In this document: in pieces, positions 50,635 to 60,154 of the stretch
How the letters are laid out: every line of letters begins with the position of its first letter
How positions within the stretch are numbered: position 1 is the stretch's first letter
Assembly: GCA_017307505.1 (NCBI GenBank)
Contig: JAFKEE010000026.1
Coordinates: 124,001-188,000, forward strand
Direction: 5' to 3'
DNA: 64,000 nucleotides
From: Acidobacteriota bacterium
Lineage (GTDB): Bacteria; Acidobacteriota; Terriglobia; Bryobacterales; Bryobacteraceae
Notes under the pieces: generated by a model
Told to the model about the DNA's origin: nothing
Database searches by the model: none
The model's input: only the letters and a program-made list of their open reading frames with translations
Made by a program: the position numbers and the translations under genes

Positions 50635-53466
50635 TCACGGTTTGGTGAACGACGGATCCTGTTCTGCTCCGGGACGCGGTTTCCACTCCAGCGTGTAGTA
50701 GGAGCCGCGGTCGCGATTCCATGGGTCGAAGACATTCACGACGTTGGCGAGTTCGGGCGCCAACTCAGGTACCGTACGCAGCAGCACGCGCTTGAACGGC
50801 GAGACGGGTTGTTTGTGCCCGTTCGGCTCGCCTTTTTCCATTACTTCGTTCCCCGGCCCGTTGTGATTCACCCAATCGACACCGAGCGTGGTGTAAAACT
50901 CGGGCCGGAAACTGGAGGTAAAGAAGCGGTCGCTGAAGAGGCGGCGCGAGGCGTTGAGGATGAACACGACGAATTGGGTCTCCGAGATGGCGTAGCCGTG
51001 CGGCCGCGTATACTCGGCCAGCCAGCCCACGACGGTGTCGACATCCTCGATGTTGTCCACGGTGCTGCCGTTCGGCTTGCCCAGGCAGTCGTTGATTGGC
51101 GTACCGTCATCGTTCTTCTGGGCACTGTTGATCACCTTCGACGCGTCGCACACGTGCTGGCCGTAGACCTCGCGCAACAGCGCGGTCATCTTGAGTTGTT
51201 CCGCCTTCTGCGGAGAATCGGCCGGCAGGTGGGGATCGGCGAAATCGTCGAAGCTGGTGAGTTGCCGCAGGCCATACTGCCGGCGGAACTCGTTGAAGCG
51301 GGGGACGCCGTGTTCGCGGTCGCGGATGAGGTCGAGCGCGGCCAGGTCCAGCTTTTTGGTCGGGCTGTCCAGGCGGCTCAGAGTAATGTTCTGCAGGAAT
51401 TGCGGATGGTTCTGCAGGGTGAGCAAACCGAGGCGCTGGCGGCCCAGACTGAGCCCCCAATTGGCCATCCCGCGTTCGTCCATCATCGGGGTGGCTTTGG
51501 CTTCGAACGTCTCGATGATGGGGATCTTGCTGGCGATCCTATTGGGATCCTTGTCGAGTTCGCGGTATTCGATCAGATCCGGCAGCAGCGGGTGCAGGCG
51601 GTAGACGGTCACGAATTCTTCCGGGAAATTGAACGGCGAGCCGAAGTGATTCACCCCGCCGTTCAGATACTCCGGCTTCGTCATGTCATAGCCTTTGGCC
51701 TTGCTGCCCAGGCCGAAGATGCCCGGGCCGCTGGCAAAGACGGAATACCAGGAAGTTGCTTTCTTAACGTCATCCGATTTGCCGAAGTTCTTGGTGACGA
51801 TCTCGTTTAGCACCTTGGAGACTTCGCCGCCGCTATTGCCCAGCAGGCCGCTCCAGTTGGCGTTCATCGCCAGATAGAGCGGTTCGTCGTACAGCAATTG
51901 CGGCGTCCATTCGGTGGTGTGGATTTTGGCAATCTCGGCCGCTACCACCAGCCGGGCACATTCGAAGAGTTCGTCCGGCGTGACGTCCTTGTATGCGATC
52001 TTCTTCTTCGGGTCGGCCGGATTCCGCAGGCCGGAATCATCATTGGGTTTTTTGGCGGCGACCTTGCGGAACTCGTCGACAAAGGCGTTGTGCTCGCGGG
52101 TGAAAACGGTATGCAGGAAGCTGAGGCCGATGGTCCAGTTGTCGGGGAAGGCCGCGGTCTCCTGGCCGGTCCACTGCGGGCTGATGGGATCGTTGGCGTC
52201 GAAGACCGGCAGATAGCCTGGCTTTCCGCCGGTGGTGACCAGTAAGAGCTTGGCGCGGTCGGCCGGATCGCGCTTCACGCGCTTCTGCGAGCGTTCGTCA
52301 TAGCCGTAGATCTGCGAGGCATCCCACCAGGCCGTGCTGTTGTTGGCCATCACCTTGGGCGCGCGGGTCATGTATTCGCGGTTGCCGCTGGTGAACTTTT
52401 CGGGTGCGGCGTCGTTGGCGACGAAGCCCTTGTCGACACGATCGTCCGGACGGCAACCCAGACGTTTGGCATCTGCTTCCGTGAGCGGCGTCTCGACGCC
52501 GTTCACTTTCTGGGACTCGCAGCCGACCTTCATGTATTCGTTGGCGTTGTGGCCCTCATCCATGTGAGAGAACCAGTCGTGCGTCATGAACTGGATCCAG
52601 TAGGCGGCCAGGACGTTGAAGAACGGGGCCTTCTTGTAATCGCAATTGGCTTCAGCCGGCATGCCGGGCATGCCGAAGCCCTCGCGGCAGGCGTCCGGAT
52701 TGGTTTGCGGACGCGTGAAAAGCTTGCGGCTGATTACCTGCGGATCGGGTTTCAACAGACCCTGGCGGTCGCCGTGGCGGTTGCGGGCGAGCTGGTCGTT
52801 GCTCAGGTCGGGGAACGTGGTTTCGAACTCCACATTGCGGGCAAACAGCTGGCCGGAAGAACCCATGGCTGGATTCACGACGTCGTTGCAGATGCCGGTG
52901 AGGGTGCGCGCGCGAATCAGGTCGCCCTTGCAGACCTGCTGGCCGTCGCCGCCAACGGCTGCGTAGAACGGGTTGGACGAGGGCAGACGCATGGCGTCCC
53001 AACGTTTCAGCGCGGGGCCTCCGACCCCATCGCGGCCCAGGATGAATTCCTTGTAGGTTCCGCTGTTTTCGAAGAGGTTGAACTTGATCAGCTCGATGCG
53101 CTGGAACTCCAGGTCGAGCAGGGCGCCGCGGACGCCCCGCTTGCTGGGGGCGTCTTTGAAGATCAGGCCGGGCAACTTGGTGGACATGTCGCCCGTGCCC
53201 CAGTAGTTGGACCAGTCCACCCAGGGCGTATTGCGGAATTGCAGGGCCCTCTGTCCGCCCCGGCACAGCGCGGTGTCCTCCTGGACTTTGCCGAGAAACC
53301 GGGCGTCACGAACGTCGGCCACTTTTCGAAGTCCGGAGAGCACCATCTGCGCGCAGGCTTTCAGGGCTTCTTTCTCTTCCTTCTTTTCCTTCTCCGAGGC
53401 AGCCTGAATGGGAGCGCTCATTGCGAGCAGGCCCAGGCAGGTGAAGATGCAAGGCAATCGATTCAT
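50635..53466 (-). CDS. Secreted heme peroxidase with a cyclooxygenase-like heme pocket
   Basis: A 943-residue protein with a signal peptide (MNRLPCIFTCLGLLAMSAPI). It belongs to the animal heme peroxidase superfamily. Distal side: Q292-F-M-T-H296 in WIQFMTHDWFSH, the arrangement of cyclooxygenase Gln203/His207. Next comes FTREHNAFVDEF, matching the REHN motif. Proximal side: Y622-R-L-H625 in EFVTVYRLHPLLPD, nearly the cyclooxygenase string YHWHPLLPD, with both the catalytic Tyr and heme-ligand His in place. About 330 extra N-terminal residues and 200 C-terminal residues are not in cyclooxygenases. The reaction may be peroxidase or fatty-acid dioxygenase. It stands alone. Confidence 0.85.
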   Translation of the reverse strand: MNRLPCIFTCLGLLAMSAPIQAASEKEKKEEKEALKACAQMVLSGLRKVADVRDARFLGKVQEDTALCRGGQRALQFRNTPWVDWSNYWGTGDMSTKLPGLIFKDAPSKRGVRGALLDLEFQRIELIKFNLFENSGTYKEFILGRDGVGGPALKRWDAMRLPSSNPFYAAVGGDGQQVCKGDLIRARTLTGICNDVVNPAMGSSGQLFARNVEFETTFPDLSNDQLARNRHGDRQGLLKPDPQVISRKLFTRPQTNPDACREGFGMPGMPAEANCDYKKAPFFNVLAAYWIQFMTHDWFSHMDEGHNANEYMKVGCESQKVNGVETPLTEADAKRLGCRPDDRVDKGFVANDAAPEKFTSGNREYMTRAPKVMANNSTAWWDASQIYGYDERSQKRVKRDPADRAKLLLVTTGGKPGYLPVFDANDPISPQWTGQETAAFPDNWTIGLSFLHTVFTREHNAFVDEFRKVAAKKPNDDSGLRNPADPKKKIAYKDVTPDELFECARLVVAAEIAKIHTTEWTPQLLYDEPLYLAMNANWSGLLGNSGGEVSKVLNEIVTKNFGKSDDVKKATSWYSVFASGPGIFGLGSKAKGYDMTKPEYLNGGVNHFGSPFNFPEEFVTVYRLHPLLPDLIEYRELDKDPNRIASKIPIIETFEAKATPMMDERGMANWGLSLGRQRLGLLTLQNHPQFLQNITLSRLDSPTKKLDLAALDLIRDREHGVPRFNEFRRQYGLRQLTSFDDFADPHLPADSPQKAEQLKMTALLREVYGQHVCDASKVINSAQKNDDGTPINDCLGKPNGSTVDNIEDVDTVVGWLAEYTRPHGYAISETQFVVFILNASRRLFSDRFFTSSFRPEFYTTLGVDWVNHNGPGNEVMEKGEPNGHKQPVSPFKRVLLRTVPELAPELANVVNVFDPWNRDRGSYYTLEWKPRPGAEQDPSFTKP

Positions 53467-53680
53467 GGATATGTCTTTCTGTGTCAGGCGATCCAGTATG
53501 GAGTAGATGAGATTATGCTGCCTCAATCTTTGGTTTTCAAGCTGGATTTCGCAGGGGCAGTGAGGCCGTCAGCCGGTGGCGGACTCGTGCGAAAATGGGG
53601 AGCTTCATGCGAACGTCTCAGGCTCCAGCAGGTCCCGGCGCCCAGCTGCTCCCGAAGGAATCGGAAAGCGATTCCAGGCG

Positions 53681-54616
53681 GTGATCCGGCTTTCCGTCGT
53701 CGTAGCTGTGGTGGGTGACGAGCAGACGCTTTCGCGATGTCTGGAGGCGCTGGTGCCACAGACCCGTGGCAAGCCCGTCGAGATCATTCTCCCCTTCGAC
53801 GATTCCATGGTGGGGATGGACCGGTTCCAAGCGCTTTTCCCGGAGATCCGGTTCCTGGATTTGGGCCATGCCTTCACGCAGTCCAGGCCCGGGACGGTCA
53901 CGGCTCGGCATGAACTGTTCGACCGGCGGGCGTCTCAGGGGTTGAAGGCGGCGCGGGGTGAGGTCATTGCCTTGGTGCAGGACTGGGGCGCTCCGGCGCC
54001 CGACTGGTGCGACCAGGTGCTGGAAGCTCACCAGATGCCGCATGCCGCCATAGGCGGCGCGGTCGAGAACAGACACCACAATATCTACAACTGGGCCGTC
54101 TATCTGCTTGATTTCGGGCGCTATCAGTTGCCGCTTCCGGAAGGGCCGGCCACCTACCTCACCGACGTCAACACGGGCTACAAGCGGGCGGCGCTGGAAG
54201 AGGTGCGGCATCTTTGGAACGACCGCTACAACGAGGTGACCGTCAACTGGGAACTGCTGCGCCGGGGCCATACGCTCTGGCAATGCCCGCGGATCCTCGT
54301 CTATCAGGACCGCGGCCCAATTCACGTACAGGCCATGATGTCCGAGCGGTTTGCCTGGGGCCGGATCTTCGGTGCGGCGCGGGCTCAATGGGTGTCCTCC
54401 TGGATGCGCTGGGTCTATATCCTCGCTGTCCCGGCGATTACGCCTCTGCTGGTGGTCCGGCCGGGCCTGCGGGCGATTCGCACCGGCCGGGGATTCTTCA
54501 CCTGGCTGCGCTGTATGCCTGTGATGCTTCTTTTCGCAACCCCCTGGTGCCTGGGCGAGGCATGGGGCCTGCTGACCCGCCAGTCTCATCCCCACGAAAA
54601 CGGGACAGAGGCGTGA
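53681..54616 (+). CDS. GT2 family glycosyltransferase
   Basis: About 311 residues from GTG 53681, which opens the GT-A fold exactly (VIRLSVVVAVVGDEQTLSRC, LEALVPQTRG). Other GT2 marks: the region ALVQDWGAPAPDWCDQV where a DxD-like acidic motif is expected, then GAVENRHHNIYNWAVYLLDF, and TDVNTGYKRAALEEV. Two C-terminal membrane segments (WVYILAVPAITPLLVV, CMPVMLLFATPWCLGE) anchor it. The frame is open upstream to GTG 53576, but that adds only a low-complexity tail. It overlaps the next gene by 4 bases (GTGA), the first of a coupled glycan-assembly run. Confidence 0.82.
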   Translation: MIRLSVVVAVVGDEQTLSRCLEALVPQTRGKPVEIILPFDDSMVGMDRFQALFPEIRFLDLGHAFTQSRPGTVTARHELFDRRASQGLKAARGEVIALVQDWGAPAPDWCDQVLEAHQMPHAAIGGAVENRHHNIYNWAVYLLDFGRYQLPLPEGPATYLTDVNTGYKRAALEEVRHLWNDRYNEVTVNWELLRRGHTLWQCPRILVYQDRGPIHVQAMMSERFAWGRIFGAARAQWVSSWMRWVYILAVPAITPLLVVRPGLRAIRTGRGFFTWLRCMPVMLLFATPWCLGEAWGLLTRQSHPHENGTEA

Positions 54617-56211
54617 AGCGGGGCACACTCGGAATCGGGCTGGTCCTGCTGCTGGCTGCGGTGGCGACACCCTCTTCCGCGCTGGAGGCTCTGTTCGGCC
54701 GTGCGCCCGGTTCTCTCACTTCCGGTCCCGCTATCTTCAAGATCCTGCTGGCGTTTCATGCGCTGCTGCTGATCTTGTGGAGCTTTCGCCGGCCGGAGCT
54801 GGAAGCTCGTCCGGTAGAGCGGCAGTCTCTTCCATGGTTGCCCTTGGGTGTCCTGACGGCGCTGGCCCTGGTGCTGCGGCTCATCCATTTGAACACCTGC
54901 CTGTGGATGGATGAGATCTTCGCGGTGATGGACAACATCAGCCCGCCGTTGAACATCATCCTGACGAGCTTTGCTTCCCAGAACCAGCACATGTTGTTCT
55001 CCGTGCTGGCCCGGATCTGTGTGGTGCTGTTCGGACTGAACGAGTGGGCGGTCCGACTGCCGGCGGTGTTCTTCGGGGTCGCGAGCCTCTGGACCTTATT
55101 CCTGCTGGGCCGGCGGGTGATGGGCGACCGCGAGGCCCTGCTGGCCACCGCGTTGCTGACGGTGAGCTACCACCACATCTGGTTCTCGCAAAACGCCCGG
55201 GGCTACTCCGGGCTGCTGTTCTTCACCCTGGCCGCCACCTGGCTGTGGCTGGAAGCCGAACGCCGCGGCAGCCTGCGGCTCTGGTTCTTCTACAGCCTCT
55301 GCGGAGCGCTGGGCCTTTGGACCCACCTCACCATGGCATTCGTCCTGGCGAGCCATGGCCTGATCTCGCTGGTCCAATTGGTGGTCAGGCGCGGGTGGCG
55401 CCGGCCTGGTTGGTGGATCCCCTTTGCTTCCATGCTGCTGGCGGGGACCCTGGCGCTCCAGCTGCATGCACTGGCCTTGCCGGAGTTTCTGCGGACTGGC
55501 TTGGGCGAGGTGTCTCTGCCGTCTGAGTGGACAGATCCGTTATGGGTGGTCCGGGAGGCTCTCCGGAGTCTCAAGCTGGGATTCTCGTCGGTCGCTGTGC
55601 TGGTCGTCGGCGGGCTGGTGATGGCGCTCGGCTGGCTGGACCTGCATCGCCGGAATGCCGCGGCGGCCTGGTCGTTTGTCCTTCCGGGCATCATCAGCGG
55701 CGGGCTCATGCTGGCGATGGGTCATAACCTCTGGCCGCGGTTCTTCTTCTTTTGCATGGGCTTTGCGCTGCTGATCGCGATGCACGGCGCGCTACGGCTG
55801 GTCGAGCTATTCAGGTTGCCCTCCCAGGTGGGACTCGGCCTGGCCGGGCTCCTCATCGTCGCGTCGGCCCTGACCGTGCCGCGCGTCTATCGCTATCCGA
55901 AACAGGACTTTACGGGTGCCCGGGACTACGTGGAGCAGTTCCATCAGCCAGTGGCAGCGGTCGGCTTGGCGGCCAATGCGTATGCCTGGTACGCGCCCAA
56001 ATGGGAGCGGCCGGTGACCGATCAGGCGTTTCTCGAGTTATATGCGGCGCGGCCGACGGAGTGGCTTGTTTATACCCTGCCGGTCCACCTGAAGGCCTGG
56101 GATCCGCAGACTTGGCAGGTCGTGACTCGGGACTACCGGGTGGTGCGTGAATTTCCGGGGACACTGGGCGACGGAACGGTTTACGTCTGCCGCCGCGGAG
56201 CCAAGCCATGA
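54613..56211 (+). CDS. GT39/GT83-like membrane glycosyltransferase
   Basis: A 532-residue protein with about 11-12 membrane segments. The first periplasmic loop has LNTCLWMDEIFAVMDNISPP, the acidic motif of GT-C enzymes that use polyprenyl-phosphate sugars. FSQNARGYSGLLFFTLAATW is typical of this family's middle part. A soluble C-terminal tail follows (EKPxx-like VTDQAFLELYAARPTEWLVY). GTG 54613 overlaps the GT2 stop. It should add a sugar on the outer face of the inner membrane. Confidence 0.82.
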   Translation: MKRGTLGIGLVLLLAAVATPSSALEALFGRAPGSLTSGPAIFKILLAFHALLLILWSFRRPELEARPVERQSLPWLPLGVLTALALVLRLIHLNTCLWMDEIFAVMDNISPPLNIILTSFASQNQHMLFSVLARICVVLFGLNEWAVRLPAVFFGVASLWTLFLLGRRVMGDREALLATALLTVSYHHIWFSQNARGYSGLLFFTLAATWLWLEAERRGSLRLWFFYSLCGALGLWTHLTMAFVLASHGLISLVQLVVRRGWRRPGWWIPFASMLLAGTLALQLHALALPEFLRTGLGEVSLPSEWTDPLWVVREALRSLKLGFSSVAVLVVGGLVMALGWLDLHRRNAAAAWSFVLPGIISGGLMLAMGHNLWPRFFFFCMGFALLIAMHGALRLVELFRLPSQVGLGLAGLLIVASALTVPRVYRYPKQDFTGARDYVEQFHQPVAAVGLAANAYAWYAPKWERPVTDQAFLELYAARPTEWLVYTLPVHLKAWDPQTWQVVTRDYRVVREFPGTLGDGTVYVCRRGAKP

Positions 56212-57377
56212 AGATCGCGGTGGAGGCAGCCTGCTGGCTGAATGGCCGCGGCTACGGCCGGCACCTGCGGTCGCTGCTGCGGGCGTTGCTCCAGGAGGAT
56301 CGCCACAATCAGTACACCCTCTGCTTTGACTACCAACCGGAGCCGGGCAGCATCCCTGCGGGCTGTGATGTTCGGGTGGCGCACGCCAAAGTGCCGGCGG
56401 CGATCGCAGCGTCCGCTTCCGGGCGTCGATCCCTGGCCGACATGTTCCGTCTCAGCCGCCTACTGTCCGATCCCCAGTTCGACCTGGTCCTGTTTCCAAC
56501 GGTTTACAGCTTTGTGCCGGTGACCGGCCGGGCGACTAGGCTGGTGATGATCCACGATGTGATTGCCGAGACCTTCCCGCAGCTCACCGTGCCTTCGCCC
56601 GCCGCGCGGCTGTTCTGGAACCTGAAAGTTGCCTGGGCGCGCCGGCAGGCGGATGCGATTGTGACCGTCTCCGAGTATTCGAAACGCGGCATCCTGGATC
56701 GGTTTTCCCTGCCGGAAGACCGCGTCTTCCTAGTGGGCGAGGCGAGTGATGAGGCGTTCCGGCGGCTGGACCGGCCGGAGTTGACGCCGCTGCTCACGGG
56801 GCTTGGCCTTGCCTCGGGCCAGCGGTTCGTTGTTTATGTGGGCGGATTCAGTCCGCACAAGAATCTGGATGCGCTGGTACGTGCCTTTGCCGCTGTTCCG
56901 GACGAAAGTGTGCGGCTTGTGCTGGTCGGCGACTATGAACGCGAGGTCTTCCACAGCTACTACGACACCGTTCGTAGTTTGGTTGATTCCAAAGGGCTTA
57001 CTGGCCGTGTGACGTTCGCTGGCTTCGTTCCGGATGCGGATCTGGCGGTGCTCCTGAATCTGGCGGAGGTGCTGGTGCTGCCCTCGTTGATGGAAGGCTT
57101 CGGCTTGCCGGCGGTGGAGGCGGCGGCGTGCGGCTGCCCGGTCATCGCGACCACCGCCAGTCCGCTGCCTGGGCTCCTGCCCGGGGCCGGTCTCTTTGTG
57201 GAACCAAACGAAGCCGAACTGGCCCGGGCGCTGGTGGCCGTCCTCGGGTCCGCCGAACTGCGGCAGAGCCTGGGTGCCGCCGGCGTGGCCGCCGCGGGGC
57301 GGTTGACCTGGACCGCGGCCGCCCGGCAGATGCTGGAAATCTTCGAAACCGTGCAAAGCAGGAAGAATCGGGTCTGA
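56208..57377 (+). CDS. GT4 family glycosyltransferase
   Basis: A 389-residue GT-B fold protein: MKIAVEAACWLNGRGYGRHL, then MIHDVIAETFP, VSEYSKRGILDRF, YVGGFSPHKNLDALVRAF and the C-terminal nucleotide-sugar motif EVLVLPSLMEGFGLPAVEAA with the EGFGLP-E signature. It uses a nucleotide sugar and keeps its anomeric configuration. It is coupled (ATGA) to the membrane transferase before it. It probably builds part of the repeat unit at the inner face. Confidence 0.9.
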   Translation: MKIAVEAACWLNGRGYGRHLRSLLRALLQEDRHNQYTLCFDYQPEPGSIPAGCDVRVAHAKVPAAIAASASGRRSLADMFRLSRLLSDPQFDLVLFPTVYSFVPVTGRATRLVMIHDVIAETFPQLTVPSPAARLFWNLKVAWARRQADAIVTVSEYSKRGILDRFSLPEDRVFLVGEASDEAFRRLDRPELTPLLTGLGLASGQRFVVYVGGFSPHKNLDALVRAFAAVPDESVRLVLVGDYEREVFHSYYDTVRSLVDSKGLTGRVTFAGFVPDADLAVLLNLAEVLVLPSLMEGFGLPAVEAAACGCPVIATTASPLPGLLPGAGLFVEPNEAELARALVAVLGSAELRQSLGAAGVAAAGRLTWTAAARQMLEIFETVQSRKNRV

Positions 57378-57395
57378 TTCGCTGGTCCGTGCTTA

Positions 57396-57401
57396 TATAA
57401 T
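57396..57401 (+). promoter_or_regulatory. Internal TATAAT before the radical SAM gene
   Basis: TATAAT lies 18 bases past the GT4 stop, in the only long gap (190 bases) of the cluster. The -35 region is poor. It would give a leader of about 160 bases that contains the small ORF at 57496 and several GC-rich stems. Confidence 0.45.
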
Positions 57402-57495
57402 GTTTCTTACTCGGAAGTTGTGAAGATGTGGGTCAGGCGCGATTAGGGCGCGCCGGAAGGCCCGCTTTGGGCTGTGTGGGGAGTTGGAGGAGGAG

Positions 57496-57570
57496 TTGGT
57501 CGTCATTCCAAAGAGAGCTGCGGACAATTGTGTCCGGCGGACCCCTCGAGCAGGGGGCCTTCGGCCGTGA
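57496..57570 (+). CDS. Candidate 24-residue leader or precursor peptide
   Basis: TTG at 57496 opens a 24-codon ORF ([12 protein letters not shown], then [12 protein letters not shown]) that ends in TGA 57568-57570. GGAGGAGGAG at 57486-57495 gives a very strong Shine-Dalgarno. The TGA overlaps the radical SAM GTG at 57567 by the usual 4-base coupling pattern. It is therefore either a leader ORF that couples translation or a substrate peptide for the enzyme. A chance ORF is also possible at this length. Confidence 0.4.
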   Translation: MVVIPKRAADNCVRRTPRAGGLRP

Positions 57571-58715
57571 ATCTACTGACGCGCCTGCACCGCCATGCTC
57601 GCATTACGCTCCAGAACTACAGCCGTAGGCCGAGCCCGCCGTTCCTCATTCTATTCATCAATTCCATCTGCAACCAGAAGTGCGAGCACTGCTTCTACTG
57701 GCGGAATCTGAACCGCAAGGACGATCTGACCCGCGACGAACTGTTTGCGCTGTCGCGCTCGCTGGGCCGGGTGGAGAATCTGAACCTTTCCGGCGGCGAA
57801 CCCTTCCTGCGCGCGGAGTTTGGCGAGATCTGCCGCCAGTTCATCCGGCACAACGGAGTGCGGCAGATCTACGTTCCGACGAATGGGTACTTCACGGCGC
57901 GGACGGTGGAGCAGGTCAAAGAGACCCTGAAGGAGCCTTCGCTCGACCTCTTCGTGGCGGAGCTGTCGCTGGACGGCATGGCCGAGTTCCACGACCGGTT
58001 CCGCGGCTCGCCGCACGCTTTCGAGAAGGCGATGCAGACCTACGATGCGCTGGCCGAACTGCAGAAGTCGGACCCGCGCCTGCGGATCCACGCCATCTCG
58101 ACCGCGACCGGCACGAATGTCGACGAGATCCACCGTCTGACCACCTATCTCTACGAGCGCTGCCCGAAGATGGACCACCACAACCTGGCCATGATCCGTG
58201 GCGACCGCAAGAATCCGGCGCTGCAGGGGCCGGAGCTGGTGGAGTATCAGAGGCTCTACGAGTATGTCCGGGCATTGTGGAAGCCGCGCGAGACCGGCCG
58301 CTATGGGGCGATTGTCGAGCCGATGCTGCAGCACGCCAAGGTGCGCACGGCCGCTGCGGCGGACCAGGTGATCCCCTGCCGGGCCGGCACACTGACGGCC
58401 GTGGTCTATTCCAACGGCGATGTGAGCGTCTGCGAGACGCACGCTCCGCTGGGCAATCTGCGCGACCGGAGCTTCCGCGAGATCTGGCATTCCGCTGAGG
58501 CAGAACAACTGCGGGCTTCCATCGCGCGCAAGGACTGCTATTGCACGAATGAAGTATTCCTCTGGCCGAGCATCGTCTACCAGCCGTGGCACCTGCTGAG
58601 CACCATGCTGGGCGTGGCGCGCAAGGGCGGACCGAAACAGGCTGCTTCGCTGGGGCTCCCTGTAGCTTCGCCGGCACTGGTCCAGATTGAAGTTCCGGAG
58701 CGCAATTCCGAATGA
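57567..58715 (+). CDS. Radical SAM protein with SPASM domain
   Basis: About 382 residues from GTG 57567. Radical SAM cluster C35-x3-C39-x2-C42 in [16 protein letters not shown], then [16 protein letters not shown] (SAM GGE motif) and [11 protein letters not shown]-terminal SPASM-type region with Cys in [20 protein letters not shown], then [20 protein letters not shown] and DCYCTNEV, able to hold a second iron-sulfur cluster. No peptide-binding RRE precedes the core. Members modify peptides or sugars. Its place inside a glycan-assembly cluster favours a sugar or lipid-linked substrate; the upstream small ORF favours a peptide. Stop overlaps the flippase start. Confidence 0.85.
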   Translation: MNLLTRLHRHARITLQNYSRRPSPPFLILFINSICNQKCEHCFYWRNLNRKDDLTRDELFALSRSLGRVENLNLSGGEPFLRAEFGEICRQFIRHNGVRQIYVPTNGYFTARTVEQVKETLKEPSLDLFVAELSLDGMAEFHDRFRGSPHAFEKAMQTYDALAELQKSDPRLRIHAISTATGTNVDEIHRLTTYLYERCPKMDHHNLAMIRGDRKNPALQGPELVEYQRLYEYVRALWKPRETGRYGAIVEPMLQHAKVRTAAAADQVIPCRAGTLTAVVYSNGDVSVCETHAPLGNLRDRSFREIWHSAEAEQLRASIARKDCYCTNEVFLWPSIVYQPWHLLSTMLGVARKGGPKQAASLGLPVASPALVQIEVPERNSE

Positions 58716-60154
58716 GCGCGGCCACGCTCGTTCCGGCCCGGCGCCTGGCAGGCAACCTGCTGTCTCTCGGCGCCGGAGAAATCGCGGCCAAACTCCTCTC
58801 GATCGTGGCGTTCACCTATCTGGGCCGGACCCTGGGGCCGGAGTCGTATGGCCGCATGGAGTTCGCGATGGCGGCTCTGGTCTTCTTCCACCTGCCGGCG
58901 GATCTGGGGCTGAGTTTGTATGGAGCTCGCGAGATTGCCCGGAACCGGCACGCTGCCTCTGATCTGATGGCCAGCATCTCGGCGATCCGGCTGGGGTTGG
59001 CGGTCCTGAGTTACGCCGCGCTGCTGCTGTTTGTACTCACGTTGCGCAACGATCCGCAGACGCAGATCCTGCTCTGCACGCTGGGGCTGAGCCTGTTCGC
59101 GGCGCCGGGCTTGTTGCAGTGGGTCTTCCAGGGGTTGGACCAGATGAGCTGGGCCGCCTGGGCGGTCACGGTGCGGCAGGGGACGTTCGCGTTGGTGGCT
59201 TTGCTGCTGGTGCGTTCGCGCGAGCAACTGATCTGGGCGGCCATCGCGGAATGCGCCGCAGCCGCGTGTACGGCGCTGTTCTGTGTCTCGCTGGCGCGGC
59301 ATAGTCTGGGGCTGCGGCTGAGCTTCCGGGGGCTCACTGCCGGGCTCCTCAAGCATCATTTGCGGAGCGCCGCACCCATCGGTTTTAGCGAATTCGCGTG
59401 GGCGCTGTTGTGGCATCTGCCGACGGTCATCCTGGGTTTCCTGACAACGGGCGAGTCCCTCGGCTGGTTCGGCGCCCCCCACCGCTGCCTGACCGCGATC
59501 CACTCCTTCGTCTACCTGTATTTCTTCAACCTGATCCCGTCGATGTCGCGCGCCGCTGCACCCGGCGGCGGGCTGTCGCAACTGCTGAGCCGGTCTTTGT
59601 CCGTGGCCGCGTGGTGCGGGCTGCTGGCTGGATTGGGCGGCACCCTGCTGGCCGGCCAGTTTCTTTCGGCGCTCTACGGACCGCGCTTTGCGGAAGGCGG
59701 CCGGCTGCTGTCGATTCTGGTTTGGGTCATCCCCGTGGCCCTGATCAGTGGCCATTTCCGGTATGGCCTGGTGGCGTGCGGCCTGGAGAGGCAGCTGCTG
59801 CGCTCGACCATGATCGCGGCGGCGGGCTCGATTGTTTTCTCCGTCGTGCTGGGTTCGTGGTTCGGGGCGGAAGGCGTGGCCTTCGCGCTCGTACTCGCCA
59901 ACGGCCTCCACCTGCTGGTGCCTTACCTGCTGTTCCGCCACCGCCTCATCGACGTGCCGGTTTGGCGGACCCTGCTCTGGCCGATGCTCGCCGCGGGGGT
60001 GTCCCTGGCAGGGTACCGGGTGGCCATCGCCTCCGTGGGCCCCTGGCCCGCCACAGCACTGGCGCTGAGCCTGTTCGCCGCGGCGGGCCTTTGCGCGCAA
60101 TACCGGAATCTGGCCGGACTCTGGCAGGGCGTTCGGGAGGCGGCCGCGCGATGA
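58712..60154 (+). CDS. Oligosaccharide flippase (Wzx/PST family)
   Basis: A 480-residue protein with 12-14 membrane segments and the polysaccharide-transport (MATE-like) pattern: [20 protein letters not shown], then [20 protein letters not shown] (the LGxxxYG family motif) and a C-terminal [12 protein letters not shown]-type stretch. Wzx proteins move lipid-linked oligosaccharide across the inner membrane. It is translationally coupled to both neighbours. Here it probably moves the product of the GT2/GT4 genes to the outer face, where the GT-C-type enzymes act. Confidence 0.88.
   Translation: MSAATLVPARRLAGNLLSLGAGEIAAKLLSIVAFTYLGRTLGPESYGRMEFAMAALVFFHLPADLGLSLYGAREIARNRHAASDLMASISAIRLGLAVLSYAALLLFVLTLRNDPQTQILLCTLGLSLFAAPGLLQWVFQGLDQMSWAAWAVTVRQGTFALVALLLVRSREQLIWAAIAECAAAACTALFCVSLARHSLGLRLSFRGLTAGLLKHHLRSAAPIGFSEFAWALLWHLPTVILGFLTTGESLGWFGAPHRCLTAIHSFVYLYFFNLIPSMSRAAAPGGGLSQLLSRSLSVAAWCGLLAGLGGTLLAGQFLSALYGPRFAEGGRLLSILVWVIPVALISGHFRYGLVACGLERQLLRSTMIAAAGSIVFSVVLGSWFGAEGVAFALVLANGLHLLVPYLLFRHRLIDVPVWRTLLWPMLAAGVSLAGYRVAIASVGPWPATALALSLFAAAGLCAQYRNLAGLWQGVREAAAR

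Noticed and set aside
54214-54612. Longer N-terminus for the membrane glycosyltransferase
   Set aside because: That part lies out of frame within the GT2 gene. GTG 54613 overlaps the GT2 stop and begins at the first hydrophobic segment.
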